Notes: generated by a model not told the origin, from the letters alone. A DNA stretch of 64,000 bases from Cellvibrionales bacterium (GCA_016713115.1 JADJPU010000001.1:2356001-2420000); one strand, 5' to 3'. Shown: positions 18,951 to 28,220, numbered from the stretch's first letter. Numbers and translations are program-made.

Positions 18951-20837
18951 TCAATGATTCAATAGCCGGTTTATGCGCGAAACAAAACCTGTGGGATTTT
19001 CTAACGCCAAACCCGCTGACAAACGCGCCTCGTCCAACAAAACCAGCGCCAAATCAGCAAATTGAGATGCATCATCTGTCTTACCGAGACGCTGCACCAA
19101 AGTGTGTTTAGCGTTCAGCTCAAAAATTGGTTTGGACTCAGGCACAGCTTGGCCAGCAGCCTCCATCATGCGACGCATTTGTAGCCCCATGTCGGCCTGC
19201 CCAACCACCAAACAGACGGGCGAATCCACCAAGCGCGTCGAGAAACGCACAGTCTCAACATCGTCTGCCAAGATGGTTTTCACACGCTCCAGCAAAGCGC
19301 TATCGCCCCCTGATTGTTCTGGCTCTTGCTCATCAGTCTTTTTCTCTTTTAACAGATGGCTGATATCCAGATCACCACGCGCCACATCAGCAAACGACTT
19401 GCCTGCGTACTCGCGGAAATAGCCCATCATCCATTCGTCGAGACGGTCGCACATCAACACCACTTCAATGTCATTGGCACGAAACACTTCCAAGTGTGGG
19501 CTATTTTTAGCGGTGTCGTAATGATCGGCAGCAATGTAGTAAATGTTTGTTTGCCCTTCTTTCATGCGTGCAATGTAATCATCCAATGATTGATCTTGTT
19601 CTTTGGATGAAGTGCTAGTGGCAAAACGCAATAATTTCCCAATGCGCTCGCGGTTGGAAAAATCTTCTACCATGCCTTCTTTTAACACATTGCCAAAGGT
19701 TTTCCAAAAAGCAGAAAACTTCTCTGCATCTTCTGTTAATTTTTCCAGCATATCCAACACACGCTTGGTCAGCGCGGTTTTCATGCTTTCAACAACAGAA
19801 TCTTGCTGAAGAATTTCACGAGATACATTGAGTGACAAATCGTTTGAATCCACCACACCTTTTACAAAACGCAGATACAAAGGCAAAAACTGCTCAGCAT
19901 CATCCATGATATAAGTGCGCTGCACATAGAGCTTTAAACCGCGCGCTGCATCACGATGGTAAAGATCCATGGGGGCTTCTGTTGGAATATACAATAAACT
20001 GGTGTACTCCAACTTACCTTCAACTTTATTGTGACTCCATGCCAAAGGCTCTGCGTAATCGTGGGAAACATGTTGATAAAAGGCCTGATATTCCTCATCC
20101 GTAATGTCGCTTTTACTGCGCGTCCACAGTGCCGTGGCGCTGTTTACATTTTCCCATTCGCCGATCTCTTGTTCTTTTCCTTCTTCTGCTGGCGGCATGT
20201 ACTGGCGCATCTGCACAGGAATAGCAATGTGATCGGAATATTTACGCACAATGCTGCGTAAGCGCCAGTCATTCGCAAACTCTGCTGCTGCTTCTTTCAC
20301 ATGCAAAACAATGCGCGTACCGCGATCTACTTTTTCAATGGTTTCTACTGAGAAATCTGCGTCACCAGAAGAAATCCAATGCACGCCTTCACTAGCTGAC
20401 AAACCTGCACGACGACTAAACACCTCAACTTTATCTGCAACAATAAAGGCGGAATAAAAACCAACGCCGAACTGCCCAATCAAATGCGCGTCTTTTTTCT
20501 CATCACCTGAAAGATGGCTGATGAACTCCGCCGTACCTGATTTTGCAATCGTACCCAAATGCGAAATCGCCTCATCGCGACTCATGCCGATACCGTTGTC
20601 CTCAATCGTGATCGTACGCGCCACTTCATCCACACTGATGCGCACTTTCAGCTCGCCATCATTTTCATACAGACTGTTATCTGCCAGTGCCGCAAAACGC
20701 AGCTTGTCGCAGGCATCAGAAGCGTTGGAGACCAACTCACGCAAAAAGATCTCGCGGTTGCTGTACAGCGAATGGATCATTAATTGCAGCAGTTGGCGCG
20801 CTTCGGTTTGAAAAGACAAGGTTTCAGCAGTGGACAT
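18951..20837 (-). CDS. htpG: Chaperone HtpG (Hsp90 family)
   Basis: HtpG is the bacterial cytosolic Hsp90, an ATP-dependent foldase. The Bergerat-fold ATPase is plain: LYSNREIFLRELVSNASDA, then DNGIGM, and GQFGVGFYSAF. The middle and C-terminal dimerisation domains follow, and the length is about 628 residues. I chose the ATG at 20837 because GGAG lies about 9 bases upstream and family members begin at this MSTAETLSFQTEA point. An open frame extends 24 codons further upstream. A near-consensus heat-shock promoter lies about 46 bases before the start. Confidence 0.95.
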   Translation of the reverse strand: MSTAETLSFQTEARQLLQLMIHSLYSNREIFLRELVSNASDACDKLRFAALADNSLYENDGELKVRISVDEVARTITIEDNGIGMSRDEAISHLGTIAKSGTAEFISHLSGDEKKDAHLIGQFGVGFYSAFIVADKVEVFSRRAGLSASEGVHWISSGDADFSVETIEKVDRGTRIVLHVKEAAAEFANDWRLRSIVRKYSDHIAIPVQMRQYMPPAEEGKEQEIGEWENVNSATALWTRSKSDITDEEYQAFYQHVSHDYAEPLAWSHNKVEGKLEYTSLLYIPTEAPMDLYHRDAARGLKLYVQRTYIMDDAEQFLPLYLRFVKGVVDSNDLSLNVSREILQQDSVVESMKTALTKRVLDMLEKLTEDAEKFSAFWKTFGNVLKEGMVEDFSNRERIGKLLRFATSTSSKEQDQSLDDYIARMKEGQTNIYYIAADHYDTAKNSPHLEVFRANDIEVVLMCDRLDEWMMGYFREYAGKSFADVARGDLDISHLLKEKKTDEQEPEQSGGDSALLERVKTILADDVETVRFSTRLVDSPVCLVVGQADMGLQMRRMMEAAGQAVPESKPIFELNAKHTLVQRLGKTDDASQFADLALVLLDEARLSAGLALENPTGFVSRINRLLNH

Positions 20838-20882
20838 CGTAGAAGTCTCCATAAAGCAGTTAGAATCTAGCAAACGAAGCGA

Positions 20883-20910
20883 AGATGGGGACAAAGTGTC
20901 GCTTTTCAAG
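20883..20910 (-). promoter_or_regulatory. Sigma-32 (heat-shock) promoter of htpG
   Basis: On the minus strand, CTTGAAA (20904-20910) and CCCCATCT (20883-20890) are separated by 13 bases. This matches the RpoH consensus CTTGAAA-N13-CCCCATnT at every defined position. Transcription should start near 20876, giving a short leader before the htpG ATG at 20837. The promoter overlaps the presumed start region of the divergent membrane-protein gene. Confidence 0.88.
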
Positions 20911-22590
20911 ACAAATCACAGCCAACGATTGATAGAGCTCACCACACTCGTGCTCATGCTGACCTTCATCGCTGGTCAGTTTTTACTTGCTCTGCATCGC
21001 TCACCCTCTGCTGATGACGCACTGTTTTTGTCTGTTCCCAAGAATTGGCTAAACGGCTACGGCTGGGCAACCAGCTACAGCGAGAAGATCCCCTTCAATC
21101 CAGACTTCACCGGCCCTACCGCGCTGCTATTGCCAGCTGCCTTACTCATCAAATTATTTGGCACACAATGGTGGATCGGCGGTGTAACGGGTTGGGCAGT
21201 CAACAGTGTGTTGTCCGCACTTTGCTTGTGGCAGATTCGTTACTACGGCAAAAATTCCGCACTCAGCATGCTGTGTTTAGCTTGCGGTATTGTTGCTGGC
21301 TTTGCGCAAGATTTTTCTTCGCTCATTGGCTACTACACAGGCAGCCTTTTATTTTTATTGGCGAGCTGCCTTGCCTTTAATCCGCTCTACACCGTGTTGC
21401 GACGCGCCACATTGATTGGCGTGATGACAGGCATCAGTCTGTTAATTAAACCTCTGCTGATCCCAGCCTTTATTGGTTTATCACTACTATTTTTTTACGC
21501 AACCGCCATTAAAAAAGCCAAGCAGCTAATTTTTACCTTGATGGCTCTACTCATACCTCCATTGCTAATTAGCAGTACGAATTCTTTGTTACAAGAACAT
21601 GCACTACAAGCTTATCCACCAAGCTATCAAGAAAGTTACCGGCAATATAAGAAGGACTTTATTGACCACCACGGTTCTGGTCTTGGTCAATGGGAGGCTG
21701 CCAAAGAGAAAATCCCCTATCTCATTCGCAATGCCAACAAGAACCTGTATTTTGTTGAAGAAGGACTGTCTTACTTTGGTATTAAAAATCCATTTCTTGG
21801 CGACGCACCTGCCGATGTTAATCACATCGTTGGCACCTTATACCTTATCGGTTTGATTGTTCTCATCTCACTCTCTGCGAAAAAAATTATCGCTAAAAAA
21901 ACCGCCTCACCCAGCACATGGCTACTGTTTACACTCAGCAGCTGCATTCTGATCTATGCGTTGTGGTTCGTATTGTTTGCCATGGCTATGTCGCCAGGGC
22001 ATTTGTATTTTCCGATGCAATGGACGCTGTGGCTATTCTTTCTGTTGCCAGCATATTGCAGTAACACGCGAGCAAGTCATTGCGTTATCGCTGCAACAGC
22101 AATCTGCCTATCGTTGTTTTATGTGATGGATACTGGCAGCAGAAAAGCCATCTTTCTACAAAACCGAGAAGAGATCATTCAAACCTCCGGACTTGACCAA
22201 GCGACAGACCATCTGAAAACTACTTTCTATTTGCAGCCACTAGCCGGTTGCGGCTACAGCAACTACCCACGCCACATCGAGTATCGCCTAGATACCTCAC
22301 AGAATTTTTCAGATTGTTTGGATTTAATTAATGATCATGTCATCAAACGCAGCGAACATTATGAATGGAAATCTCCACTGAGCTTTACGCTGGTTCTATC
22401 GTTGCAATCCATGAGCTTCAACCCGGCAACAGATCCTATTATCGCCGCCTGCCAGCACAACATTCTGTATCGAAACCGTGATATTTTTATTTTTCAGTGC
22501 GCTTTTGACGATTTACAAAAACTGAAATTGGATACTTTGATGCCAGCCATCCAAGCCACGCACCAATGGTACAAAACGCGCCTACCATAA
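20896..22590 (+). CDS. Multi-pass membrane protein, GT-C glycosyltransferase-like
   Basis: This protein has about 10-12 hydrophobic segments. Its first extracytoplasmic loop reads RSPSADDALFLS, the acidic pair expected in GT-C (PMT/ArnT-like) glycosyltransferases that use lipid-linked sugars. A soluble C-terminal part of about 130 residues follows the last helix. No close family was recognised and the sugar is unknown. The start is uncertain. The open frame begins at 20830, GTG at 20896 has GGGGA before it, and ATG at 20956 is further in. The GGGGA is also the reverse of the htpG -10 box, so it may not be a real ribosome-binding site. Confidence 0.68.
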   Translation: MSLFKTNHSQRLIELTTLVLMLTFIAGQFLLALHRSPSADDALFLSVPKNWLNGYGWATSYSEKIPFNPDFTGPTALLLPAALLIKLFGTQWWIGGVTGWAVNSVLSALCLWQIRYYGKNSALSMLCLACGIVAGFAQDFSSLIGYYTGSLLFLLASCLAFNPLYTVLRRATLIGVMTGISLLIKPLLIPAFIGLSLLFFYATAIKKAKQLIFTLMALLIPPLLISSTNSLLQEHALQAYPPSYQESYRQYKKDFIDHHGSGLGQWEAAKEKIPYLIRNANKNLYFVEEGLSYFGIKNPFLGDAPADVNHIVGTLYLIGLIVLISLSAKKIIAKKTASPSTWLLFTLSSCILIYALWFVLFAMAMSPGHLYFPMQWTLWLFFLLPAYCSNTRASHCVIAATAICLSLFYVMDTGSRKAIFLQNREEIIQTSGLDQATDHLKTTFYLQPLAGCGYSNYPRHIEYRLDTSQNFSDCLDLINDHVIKRSEHYEWKSPLSFTLVLSLQSMSFNPATDPIIAACQHNILYRNRDIFIFQCAFDDLQKLKLDTLMPAIQATHQWYKTRLP

Positions 22591-22593
22591 CGG

Positions 22594-23622
22594 CTATAGC
22601 ACCAACGGCTCGCACTCTAAGGTGATACCAAACTCACGCAACACATCACTGGCGATTGCATTGGCCAGAGCCATAATCTCTTGCCCTGTTGCACCAGAGC
22701 GATTCACCAACACAAGCGCCTGCTTGTCATGCACACAGGCAGTACCCATGCAACGACCTTTCCAACCTAGTTGATCAATTAACCAACCCGCTGCAATTTT
22801 AAATTTTCCTTGTTCGCCAGAATAAAAAATGACTGACGGAAAACGCTCACGCAAACGCATAAAATGTTCTGGTGATATCTGCGGATTCTTAAAAAAACTC
22901 CCCACATTGGGCAACACAGCAGGATCCGGCAAACGCGACCTGCGCACCGCACAAACCGCATCTTTAATCATCACCGCATCTAGAGCATTGCTTACCAAAG
23001 CGTGCGCATGATGCTCAGACAGATATTCATGCAAAGCCGCATAGTGACTGCGAATATGCGCAGTTTTACTCAAGCGAAATACCACGGAGGTGATAATAAT
23101 CTTTCCTGCCAAGCACTCTTTAAAAACGCTGTTGCGGTACGCAAAGTGACAGGATTCATTATCTAGCGCAAAGGCCTCGCCACTTTCTAAATACACACCG
23201 CAAACGCAGTGAATAAAGCTCGCCACCTCCACGCCGTACGCGCCAATATTTTGGATAGGCGCAGCACCTACAGTGCCAGGAATCAACGCCAAGTTTTCTA
23301 ATCCATACCAGCCTGCCACAAGTGATTTTTCTACCCAGTCATGCCAGTGCAAGCCCGCCCCTACACTCACATGTACACAATCCTTGTCCTCATATTCAAC
23401 AGCTATTGTTTCATCGCGAAATCGCAAAACCACACCAAGATAATCTTGCGTCAATACAATATTGCTTCCTTCTCCTAGTGGAAGCACCGACAACGACCTT
23501 TCTTTTGCCATCAACAAAGCCGATCGCAACTCAGAGAGACTACTGGTTTCGCAGAAATAAGCTGCGCGCGCATGCAAAGACAGCGTGTTGTACGGCTGAA
23601 GATCTACCCATTCACGCAACAC
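22594..23622 (-). CDS. murB: UDP-N-acetylenolpyruvoylglucosamine reductase MurB
   Basis: MurB reduces the enolpyruvyl group of UDP-GlcNAc-enolpyruvate with NADPH and FAD to form UDP-MurNAc for peptidoglycan. The FAD-binding part has LPLGEGSNIV and ALIPGTVGAAPIQNIGAYG. The catalytic Ser is in NVGSFFKNP and the final Glu in LECEPL. The insert containing YRNSVFK marks the type I (E. coli-like) enzyme, as does the 342-residue length. Translation starts at a GTG three bases after the stop of the phosphatase gene. Confidence 0.93.
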   Translation of the reverse strand: MLREWVDLQPYNTLSLHARAAYFCETSSLSELRSALLMAKERSLSVLPLGEGSNIVLTQDYLGVVLRFRDETIAVEYEDKDCVHVSVGAGLHWHDWVEKSLVAGWYGLENLALIPGTVGAAPIQNIGAYGVEVASFIHCVCGVYLESGEAFALDNESCHFAYRNSVFKECLAGKIIITSVVFRLSKTAHIRSHYAALHEYLSEHHAHALVSNALDAVMIKDAVCAVRRSRLPDPAVLPNVGSFFKNPQISPEHFMRLRERFPSVIFYSGEQGKFKIAAGWLIDQLGWKGRCMGTACVHDKQALVLVNRSGATGQEIMALANAIASDVLREFGITLECEPLVL

Positions 23623-23625
23623 GAT

Positions 23626-24111
23626 CTAGCAACCCTGCAACCGTGTAGAAACAATATTACGCAACAAGCCTTCGGCAGCGTCCTCTACCAAATCCAAGAC
23701 CAATTCAAAACTTTCAGCGCCATCGTTATACGGATCAGGCACCTGAGTGTATTGCCGCTGTTTGCTGTAATCCATAAACAAAGCCAAATGCCCTGCAAAA
23801 TCCTTGGGCTGAATTGCACGCAAATTACTGAGATTAATTCTGTCCATCGGCAAAATAAAATCAAACTGATGAAAGTCTGCTTTGGTCACTTGGCGTGAAC
23901 GCTGCGGCGTTAAGTCATAGCCGCGCGCTGCTGCTGCGCGCACTGTGCGCGGATCTGGAGGATTTCCCACATGAAATGCCGCTGTTGCTGCAGAATCCAC
24001 AATAATTCTTTCTGCAAGACCTGCATCCTGTACGCGTTTTTCAAACACACCATGCGCGGTCGGCGAACGACAAATATTTCCCAAACAAACAAATAGCACT
24101 TTGGTTTTCAT
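23626..24111 (-). CDS. Low-molecular-weight protein tyrosine phosphatase
   Basis: This 161-residue protein has the phosphatase P-loop at its N-terminus, with nucleophile Cys9 and Arg15 in VCLGNICRS, and the general-acid Asp in VPDPYNDGAESF. The family dephosphorylates phosphotyrosine. Members near capsule genes regulate tyrosine kinases, but no such kinase is adjacent here. The position between kdsB and murB is the same as in pseudomonads, so it belongs to the conserved cluster and was not acquired separately. Its start lies 22 bases after the kdsB stop. Confidence 0.9.
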   Translation of the reverse strand: MKTKVLFVCLGNICRSPTAHGVFEKRVQDAGLAERIIVDSAATAAFHVGNPPDPRTVRAAAARGYDLTPQRSRQVTKADFHQFDFILPMDRINLSNLRAIQPKDFAGHLALFMDYSKQRQYTQVPDPYNDGAESFELVLDLVEDAAEGLLRNIVSTRLQGC

Positions 24112-24133
24112 AGAAATTCCAATTTATAAAACA

Positions 24134-24895
24134 CTATCGTTGCACTGAAAAATAAGCGCGCACGACATCTAAATCATGTTGCGTATCCACACCTGCAGGA
24201 ATGGGAGAGCAAGACTCCGCCACTTGAATGCGCGATCCGTGATGCAGAGCGCGTAACTGTTCTAACTTCTCACAGTTCTCCAACCAGCAAGCATCCCAAG
24301 TGACATAGCGATGCAAAAAACCGGTGCGATAGGCATACAGGCCAATATGGCGATAGCCCCATACCACCGCACCCGCTTGCTCCATTAATGGCAAACCTTC
24401 ACGCGGCCATGGCATCGGTGCGCGACTGAAATATAAAGCCTGCATGGCAGCATTGCAGACTACTTTTACTGCGTTGGGATCACGAAACTGCGCTTCGTCA
24501 TGTATTGCTTCACACAGCGTCGCAATATCTGCAGTGGGCTGTTGCAATAACAAGGCTGCTACTTGATTAATGACCGCCGGTGGAATCAGTGGCTCATCGC
24601 CCTGCACATTGACCACCACCTGCTCATCTAACCAGCCGCGTTGAGCAGCCACTTCTTGCAAGCGATCTGTGCCAGACGCATGATCAGCACGCGTCATTAC
24701 CACTTGCGCTCCAAAATTTTTTGCCACCGTTTCGATGCGCGCATCATCCGTGGCTATCACCACTTCGCTCGCAGCACTCTGTTTAGCTTGTAGCCAGACA
24801 TGCTCAATCATCGGTTTGCCGGCAATATCCAACAACGGTTTACCTGGCAAGCGCGTGGATGCGAAACGCGCAGGGATTACCACCACAAAACTCAT
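24134..24895 (-). CDS. kdsB: 3-deoxy-manno-octulosonate cytidylyltransferase
   Basis: KdsB activates Kdo as CMP-Kdo for lipopolysaccharide inner-core synthesis. The start VVVIPARFASTRLPGKPL is the nucleotidyltransferase signature, and VVNVQGDEPLIPP carries the metal-binding Asp. I chose the ATG at 24895 because AAGG precedes it and it overlaps the lpxK stop as TAATG. The open frame runs 18 codons further upstream inside lpxK. The protein is about 253 residues, the normal length. In pseudomonads a small Trm112-like gene sits between lpxK and kdsB. It is absent here. Confidence 0.94.
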   Translation of the reverse strand: MSFVVVIPARFASTRLPGKPLLDIAGKPMIEHVWLQAKQSAASEVVIATDDARIETVAKNFGAQVVMTRADHASGTDRLQEVAAQRGWLDEQVVVNVQGDEPLIPPAVINQVAALLLQQPTADIATLCEAIHDEAQFRDPNAVKVVCNAAMQALYFSRAPMPWPREGLPLMEQAGAVVWGYRHIGLYAYRTGFLHRYVTWDACWLENCEKLEQLRALHHGSRIQVAESCSPIPAGVDTQHDLDVVRAYFSVQR

Positions 24896-25926
24896 TACAC
24901 CACCTTCTTCTGTTTTTTCTGCGCAGTCTGCCAAACAGCATCGACCCAAGCCTCAGGCAATGGCATTGCAACACGCAAGGCATACCAATTTTCTTTAGCG
25001 AATGACATGCACTTCACTGCATCTTTTTCTGTCATCAACACAATATTTTTATCATTAAAAGAAAAATCATGTTCTATAAAAACATGGTGATCTGGAAATG
25101 CATGCTTGATAGCAGAAAACCCCAGACGCTGCAAAGTTAAAAAAAATCGCTGCGGGTTACCAATCCCCGCCACGGCATGCACGATTGCATTTTTCTCCAA
25201 TGCGCCTAATGGCAGCACTTCACCTGTTTTTACCGACACCCAACATTGCGGAATCAATTTTACATTTATGCTGTGAACACCAGAAACTGTATTGTGCTGT
25301 GGTATTTCTGCTGTGCTATTTCGCACCACAAAATTGACAGACTGTAGCCGAGAAGGTGACTCTCGCAACGGCCCTGCTGGTAATAACAGACCATTCCCCA
25401 AGTTTCTCTGTCCGTCCAAAACAGCGATCTCGACATTGCGTGGCAATGCGTAATGCTGCATACCGTCATCGGACAAAATGACATCAACTATTCGCTGCGC
25501 ACTTAAAAATTTAGCTGCTTCGAGTCGATTGCGCGCAATCACAACCGGACAATCCGTTGCGCGTGTTAACAACAAGGGCTCGTCACCTACGGCACGCGGA
25601 TCATCATCCTTTGATATTAAGTACGGCGTATCGCCCTGCGTGCCACCGTAGCCACGGCTAATAATACCGACACGCACACCGCGTTTTGTCAGCGCACCAG
25701 CCAAGGCGCACAGCAGCGGTGTTTTCCCTGTGCCACCGACAGAGATATTGCCAACAACAATGACAGGCACAGGTAGAACAGCCTGATGATTAAGCAACAT
25801 ATTTTTTCGAATGCGGCTGACAATCAGAAACAGGAGAGACAAAGGCAACAGCAAGACAATGACAGGCCAATAACGCGCAACGCGGCCATACCACACGCGT
25901 TCAATAAAATTACTCAGCGCTTTCAT
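24895..25926 (-). CDS. lpxK: Tetraacyldisaccharide 4'-kinase LpxK
   Basis: LpxK phosphorylates the lipid A disaccharide at the 4' position on the inner face of the cytoplasmic membrane. An N-terminal membrane helix (about residues 18-40) precedes the P-loop GNISVGGTGKTPL. ISRGYGG, the Asp pair in VILSDDGMQHY, and LPAGPLRES follow in the usual order. The start is either the ATG at 25926 or the adjoining GTG at 25929, and both overlap the end of exbD by about 17 bases. It is coupled to kdsB by TAATG. Confidence 0.93.
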   Translation of the reverse strand: MKALSNFIERVWYGRVARYWPVIVLLLPLSLLFLIVSRIRKNMLLNHQAVLPVPVIVVGNISVGGTGKTPLLCALAGALTKRGVRVGIISRGYGGTQGDTPYLISKDDDPRAVGDEPLLLTRATDCPVVIARNRLEAAKFLSAQRIVDVILSDDGMQHYALPRNVEIAVLDGQRNLGNGLLLPAGPLRESPSRLQSVNFVVRNSTAEIPQHNTVSGVHSINVKLIPQCWVSVKTGEVLPLGALEKNAIVHAVAGIGNPQRFFLTLQRLGFSAIKHAFPDHHVFIEHDFSFNDKNIVLMTEKDAVKCMSFAKENWYALRVAMPLPEAWVDAVWQTAQKKQKKVV

Positions 25927-26335
25927 CACGCCTTGTAGTAATACTCAACTTTGCAAAGCCCATCTGCCCCGCCACATCCATTGCCGTCACAACAGCCTGA
26001 TGTTGCGCCTTGGCATCGGCAGAAAGAATCAAAGGAATATCGGTGCGGTCGCCTGCTGCATCTGACAATGCTTTGCGCAGCGTTTCCGGCTTATTATCCA
26101 CCAGAGAACGATCATTAACAGAAAAACTGCCATCTTGTGAAACAACCAACTCCACGGTATCTGCTTGGCGCTGCTGTCCTGATGGATCTGTCGCCGTGGG
26201 CAAATCCAGTTTCAACTCTGCATTGTGCGTAAAGCGGCTAGACACCATGAAAAAAATAAGTAGCACCAACAGGATGTCGATAAACGGCACCACATTGATG
26301 TAATCGTCTTGTCTTTGGCGTTTGCGAATTTTCAC
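25910..26335 (-). CDS. exbD: ExbD/TolR-type biopolymer transport protein
   Basis: This is the small single-pass partner of a proton-driven ExbB/ExbD or TolQ/TolR motor. After a basic N-terminus (KIRKRQRQDD) comes the family membrane helix with its essential Asp in VVPFIDILLVLLIFFMV. A periplasmic domain of about 95 residues follows. I chose the GTG at 26335, which gives the usual 141 residues and follows the exbB stop by 7 bases. An open frame to 26401 would put 59 bases inside exbB. The cluster with lpxK suggests the pair found in pseudomonads whose physiological cargo is not well defined. Confidence 0.88.
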   Translation of the reverse strand: MKIRKRQRQDDYINVVPFIDILLVLLIFFMVSSRFTHNAELKLDLPTATDPSGQQRQADTVELVVSQDGSFSVNDRSLVDNKPETLRKALSDAAGDRTDIPLILSADAKAQHQAVVTAMDVAGQMGFAKLSITTRRDESAE

Positions 26336-26342
26336 GATGTAA

Positions 26343-26984
26343 TCAACGCTCTGCGCTAACTTTTTCACCCTTGACCTTACGATCGGAGTGCAGCGCATCA
26401 ACCAGCTTCATTGCATCCTGTTGAATGCTAATCATGTAGCCATCAACCACTCGATAAAAATACCGGCTTATTAGAGATGCAGGAATTGCCACAATCAAGC
26501 CCATCGCCGTTGCAATTAAAGCCTCTGAAATACCGCCGGCCAATGCGCCAGGATTTCCCGTTCCGCCTTCCAACATAATCGCCGAAAAAATTTTGATGGT
26601 TCCAACTACTGTACCCAACAAACCCATTAGCGGCGCAATGTTTGCAATGGCACTCACTGCACTTAAATAGCGCTCTAAATCATGCTGCACACGACCCGCC
26701 GCCACTTCCATACTTTCAATCATCACTGCGCGACTGTGGCGTGTATTACTTAACCCCGCAGCCAACACCTGCCCCAAGGGAGAAGAATCATGCACAGTTT
26801 TAATTTTTTTGGCGTCCAATTGCCCGTGTTGCAGCCATTCCCAAATCTGCAATAACAATGCTGCAGGAATAACTTTTTGTGCATTCAAAGACCAAAACCG
26901 CTCAGCGGCAATAGCAACGACAGCAACTGACATCAATACCAGCGGCACCATCATCCAACCACCAGCCAATACAATTTCGTACAC
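26343..26984 (-). CDS. exbB: ExbB/TolQ/MotA-type proton channel protein
   Basis: This protein forms the pentameric stator around ExbD. It has three membrane helices in 213 residues. The first spans about residues 10-28. The second and third contain APLMGLLGTVVGTIKIFSAI and GISEALIATAMGLIVAIPA, the family signature with the conserved Thr. Translation starts at a GTG preceded by GGGGAAAGG. It is the first gene of exbB-exbD-lpxK-kdsB. Confidence 0.9.
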   Translation of the reverse strand: MYEIVLAGGWMMVPLVLMSVAVVAIAAERFWSLNAQKVIPAALLLQIWEWLQHGQLDAKKIKTVHDSSPLGQVLAAGLSNTRHSRAVMIESMEVAAGRVQHDLERYLSAVSAIANIAPLMGLLGTVVGTIKIFSAIMLEGGTGNPGALAGGISEALIATAMGLIVAIPASLISRYFYRVVDGYMISIQQDAMKLVDALHSDRKVKGEKVSAER

Positions 26985-27044
26985 GCCTTTCCCCTTTAAT
27001 TTGCCAGCCGAAAGCTACGCAACTTTACCATACCACCTGTTAAT

Positions 27045-27760
27045 TCAGGCATCCCACAAACTGCGACCCGCTTTCTTACGCAGGCTCGCCAGATACGCTT
27101 CATGTGCCAGCATCTCTTCATCTGACGCTAACAGAACCTGTACTTGCGCGGCCAGTGCAGCATCAACCCGCCGCACTGCTGCATCCTCGGCCAATGCAGC
27201 GGAACCCATATCGCCCTGCGTGCTAGCCAACAGACTCGTTTGACCACCTGTCATGGCCAAAAAAACATCCGCCAAAATCTCGGCATCCAATAGCGCGCCG
27301 TGCAACTCACGGTGTGAATTATCGACATCGTAGCGCTTGCACAGCGCATCCAAACTATTGCGCTGCCCCGGATGACGAGCTTTAGCTAGAGCCAGAGTAT
27401 CGGTAATGACACAGTGCTCAGCCAAGCTGAAGCTCTCGCCGTAGACGCGGCGCAATTCGTGGTTTAAAACCCAACATCAAACGGCGCATTGTGAATAACC
27501 AACTCAGCGCCTTTCACATAAGAAAAAAACTCTTCGGCAATTTGATGAAATAAGGGCTTATCTGACAAAAAATCGGTGGTCAGCCCGTGAACTTCCAGAG
27601 CTTTTTCTTCACTGTCTCGCTCAGGATTGATGTACTGATGGAAGTTATTAGCCGTCAGTTTTCTATCAATCACTTCTACGCAGCCGATCTCAATGACACG
27701 GTTTCCCTGCGTCCAATCGAGACCGGTTGTTTCAGTGTCAAGAATAATCTGTCGCGCCAT
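27045..27760 (-). pseudogene. dnaQ: DNA polymerase III epsilon subunit DnaQ, interrupted by one frameshift
   Basis: DnaQ is the 3'-5' proofreading exonuclease of the replicative polymerase. The first frame (27464-27760) carries Exo I (ILDTETTG) and stops inside Exo II, after NAPFDVGF. The second frame (27045-27455 and a few codons upstream) continues as LNHELRRVYGESF, and carries Exo III (HGALLDAEILAD) and the C-terminal alpha-binding tail. Adding one T to the TTTT run (AAAA on the plus strand, 27466-27469) joins the two into a normal 238-residue DnaQ. dnaQ is close to essential for healthy growth, so a sequencing or assembly error is more likely than a true mutation. The gene lies directly after rnhA, as in E. 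coli relatives. Confidence 0.85.
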
Positions 27761-27762
27761 GT

Positions 27763-28212
27763 TTACATCTCATCAATAGCTATATTTGCCAGTGCATCGC
27801 AGCGTTCATTTTCTCGATGACCGCTATGCCCCTTCACCCAGTGCCAGCTAACTTTGTGTCGACTGGAGGCCGCATCTAAACGCTGCCAGAGATCCTGATT
27901 TTTTACTGGTTTTCTGTCACTAGTACGCCAGCCATTTTTTTTCCAATTATCCATCCAACTGGTTACACCTTGCCGCACATATTGCGAATCAGTTGTCAGA
28001 TCCACGAGGCAAGTATCTTTTAGTGTCTCCAAAGCCATAATGGCGGCCATCAACTCCATGCGATTATTCGTTGTAAGTGGCTCCGCACCAAAAATTTCTT
28101 TTTCATTTTCACCATAACGCAGCACAGCTCCCCAGCCTCCAGGACCAGGATTACCACGACATGCGCCATCGGTAAAAATCTCAACTCGCTTTATTGCTTC
28201 ACTCACAAACAT
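27763..28212 (-). CDS. rnhA: Ribonuclease HI
   Basis: RNase HI cuts the RNA strand of RNA-DNA hybrids. The four catalytic acids are visible: Asp in FTDGACRGNPGPGG, Glu in NNRMELMAAI, Asp in LTTDSQYV and Asp in ENERCDALAN. The basic handle region (MDNWKKNGWRTSDRK) is present. I chose the ATG at 28212, which has GGA 6 bases upstream and gives about 149 residues. Upstream in-frame TTG and ATG starts would overlap the methyltransferase gene. It ends 2 bases before dnaQ. Confidence 0.94.
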   Translation of the reverse strand: MFVSEAIKRVEIFTDGACRGNPGPGGWGAVLRYGENEKEIFGAEPLTTNNRMELMAAIMALETLKDTCLVDLTTDSQYVRQGVTSWMDNWKKNGWRTSDRKPVKNQDLWQRLDAASSRHKVSWHWVKGHSGHRENERCDALANIAIDEM

Positions 28213-28220
28213 TTTTTCCA

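Noticed and set aside
27463..27475. Programmed -1 frameshift in dnaQ at the TTT TAA site
   Set aside because: A -1 shift there would restore the frame, but the preceding T GGG TTT does not allow good re-pairing of tRNAs, and no dnaQ frameshift is known. A missing base is simpler.
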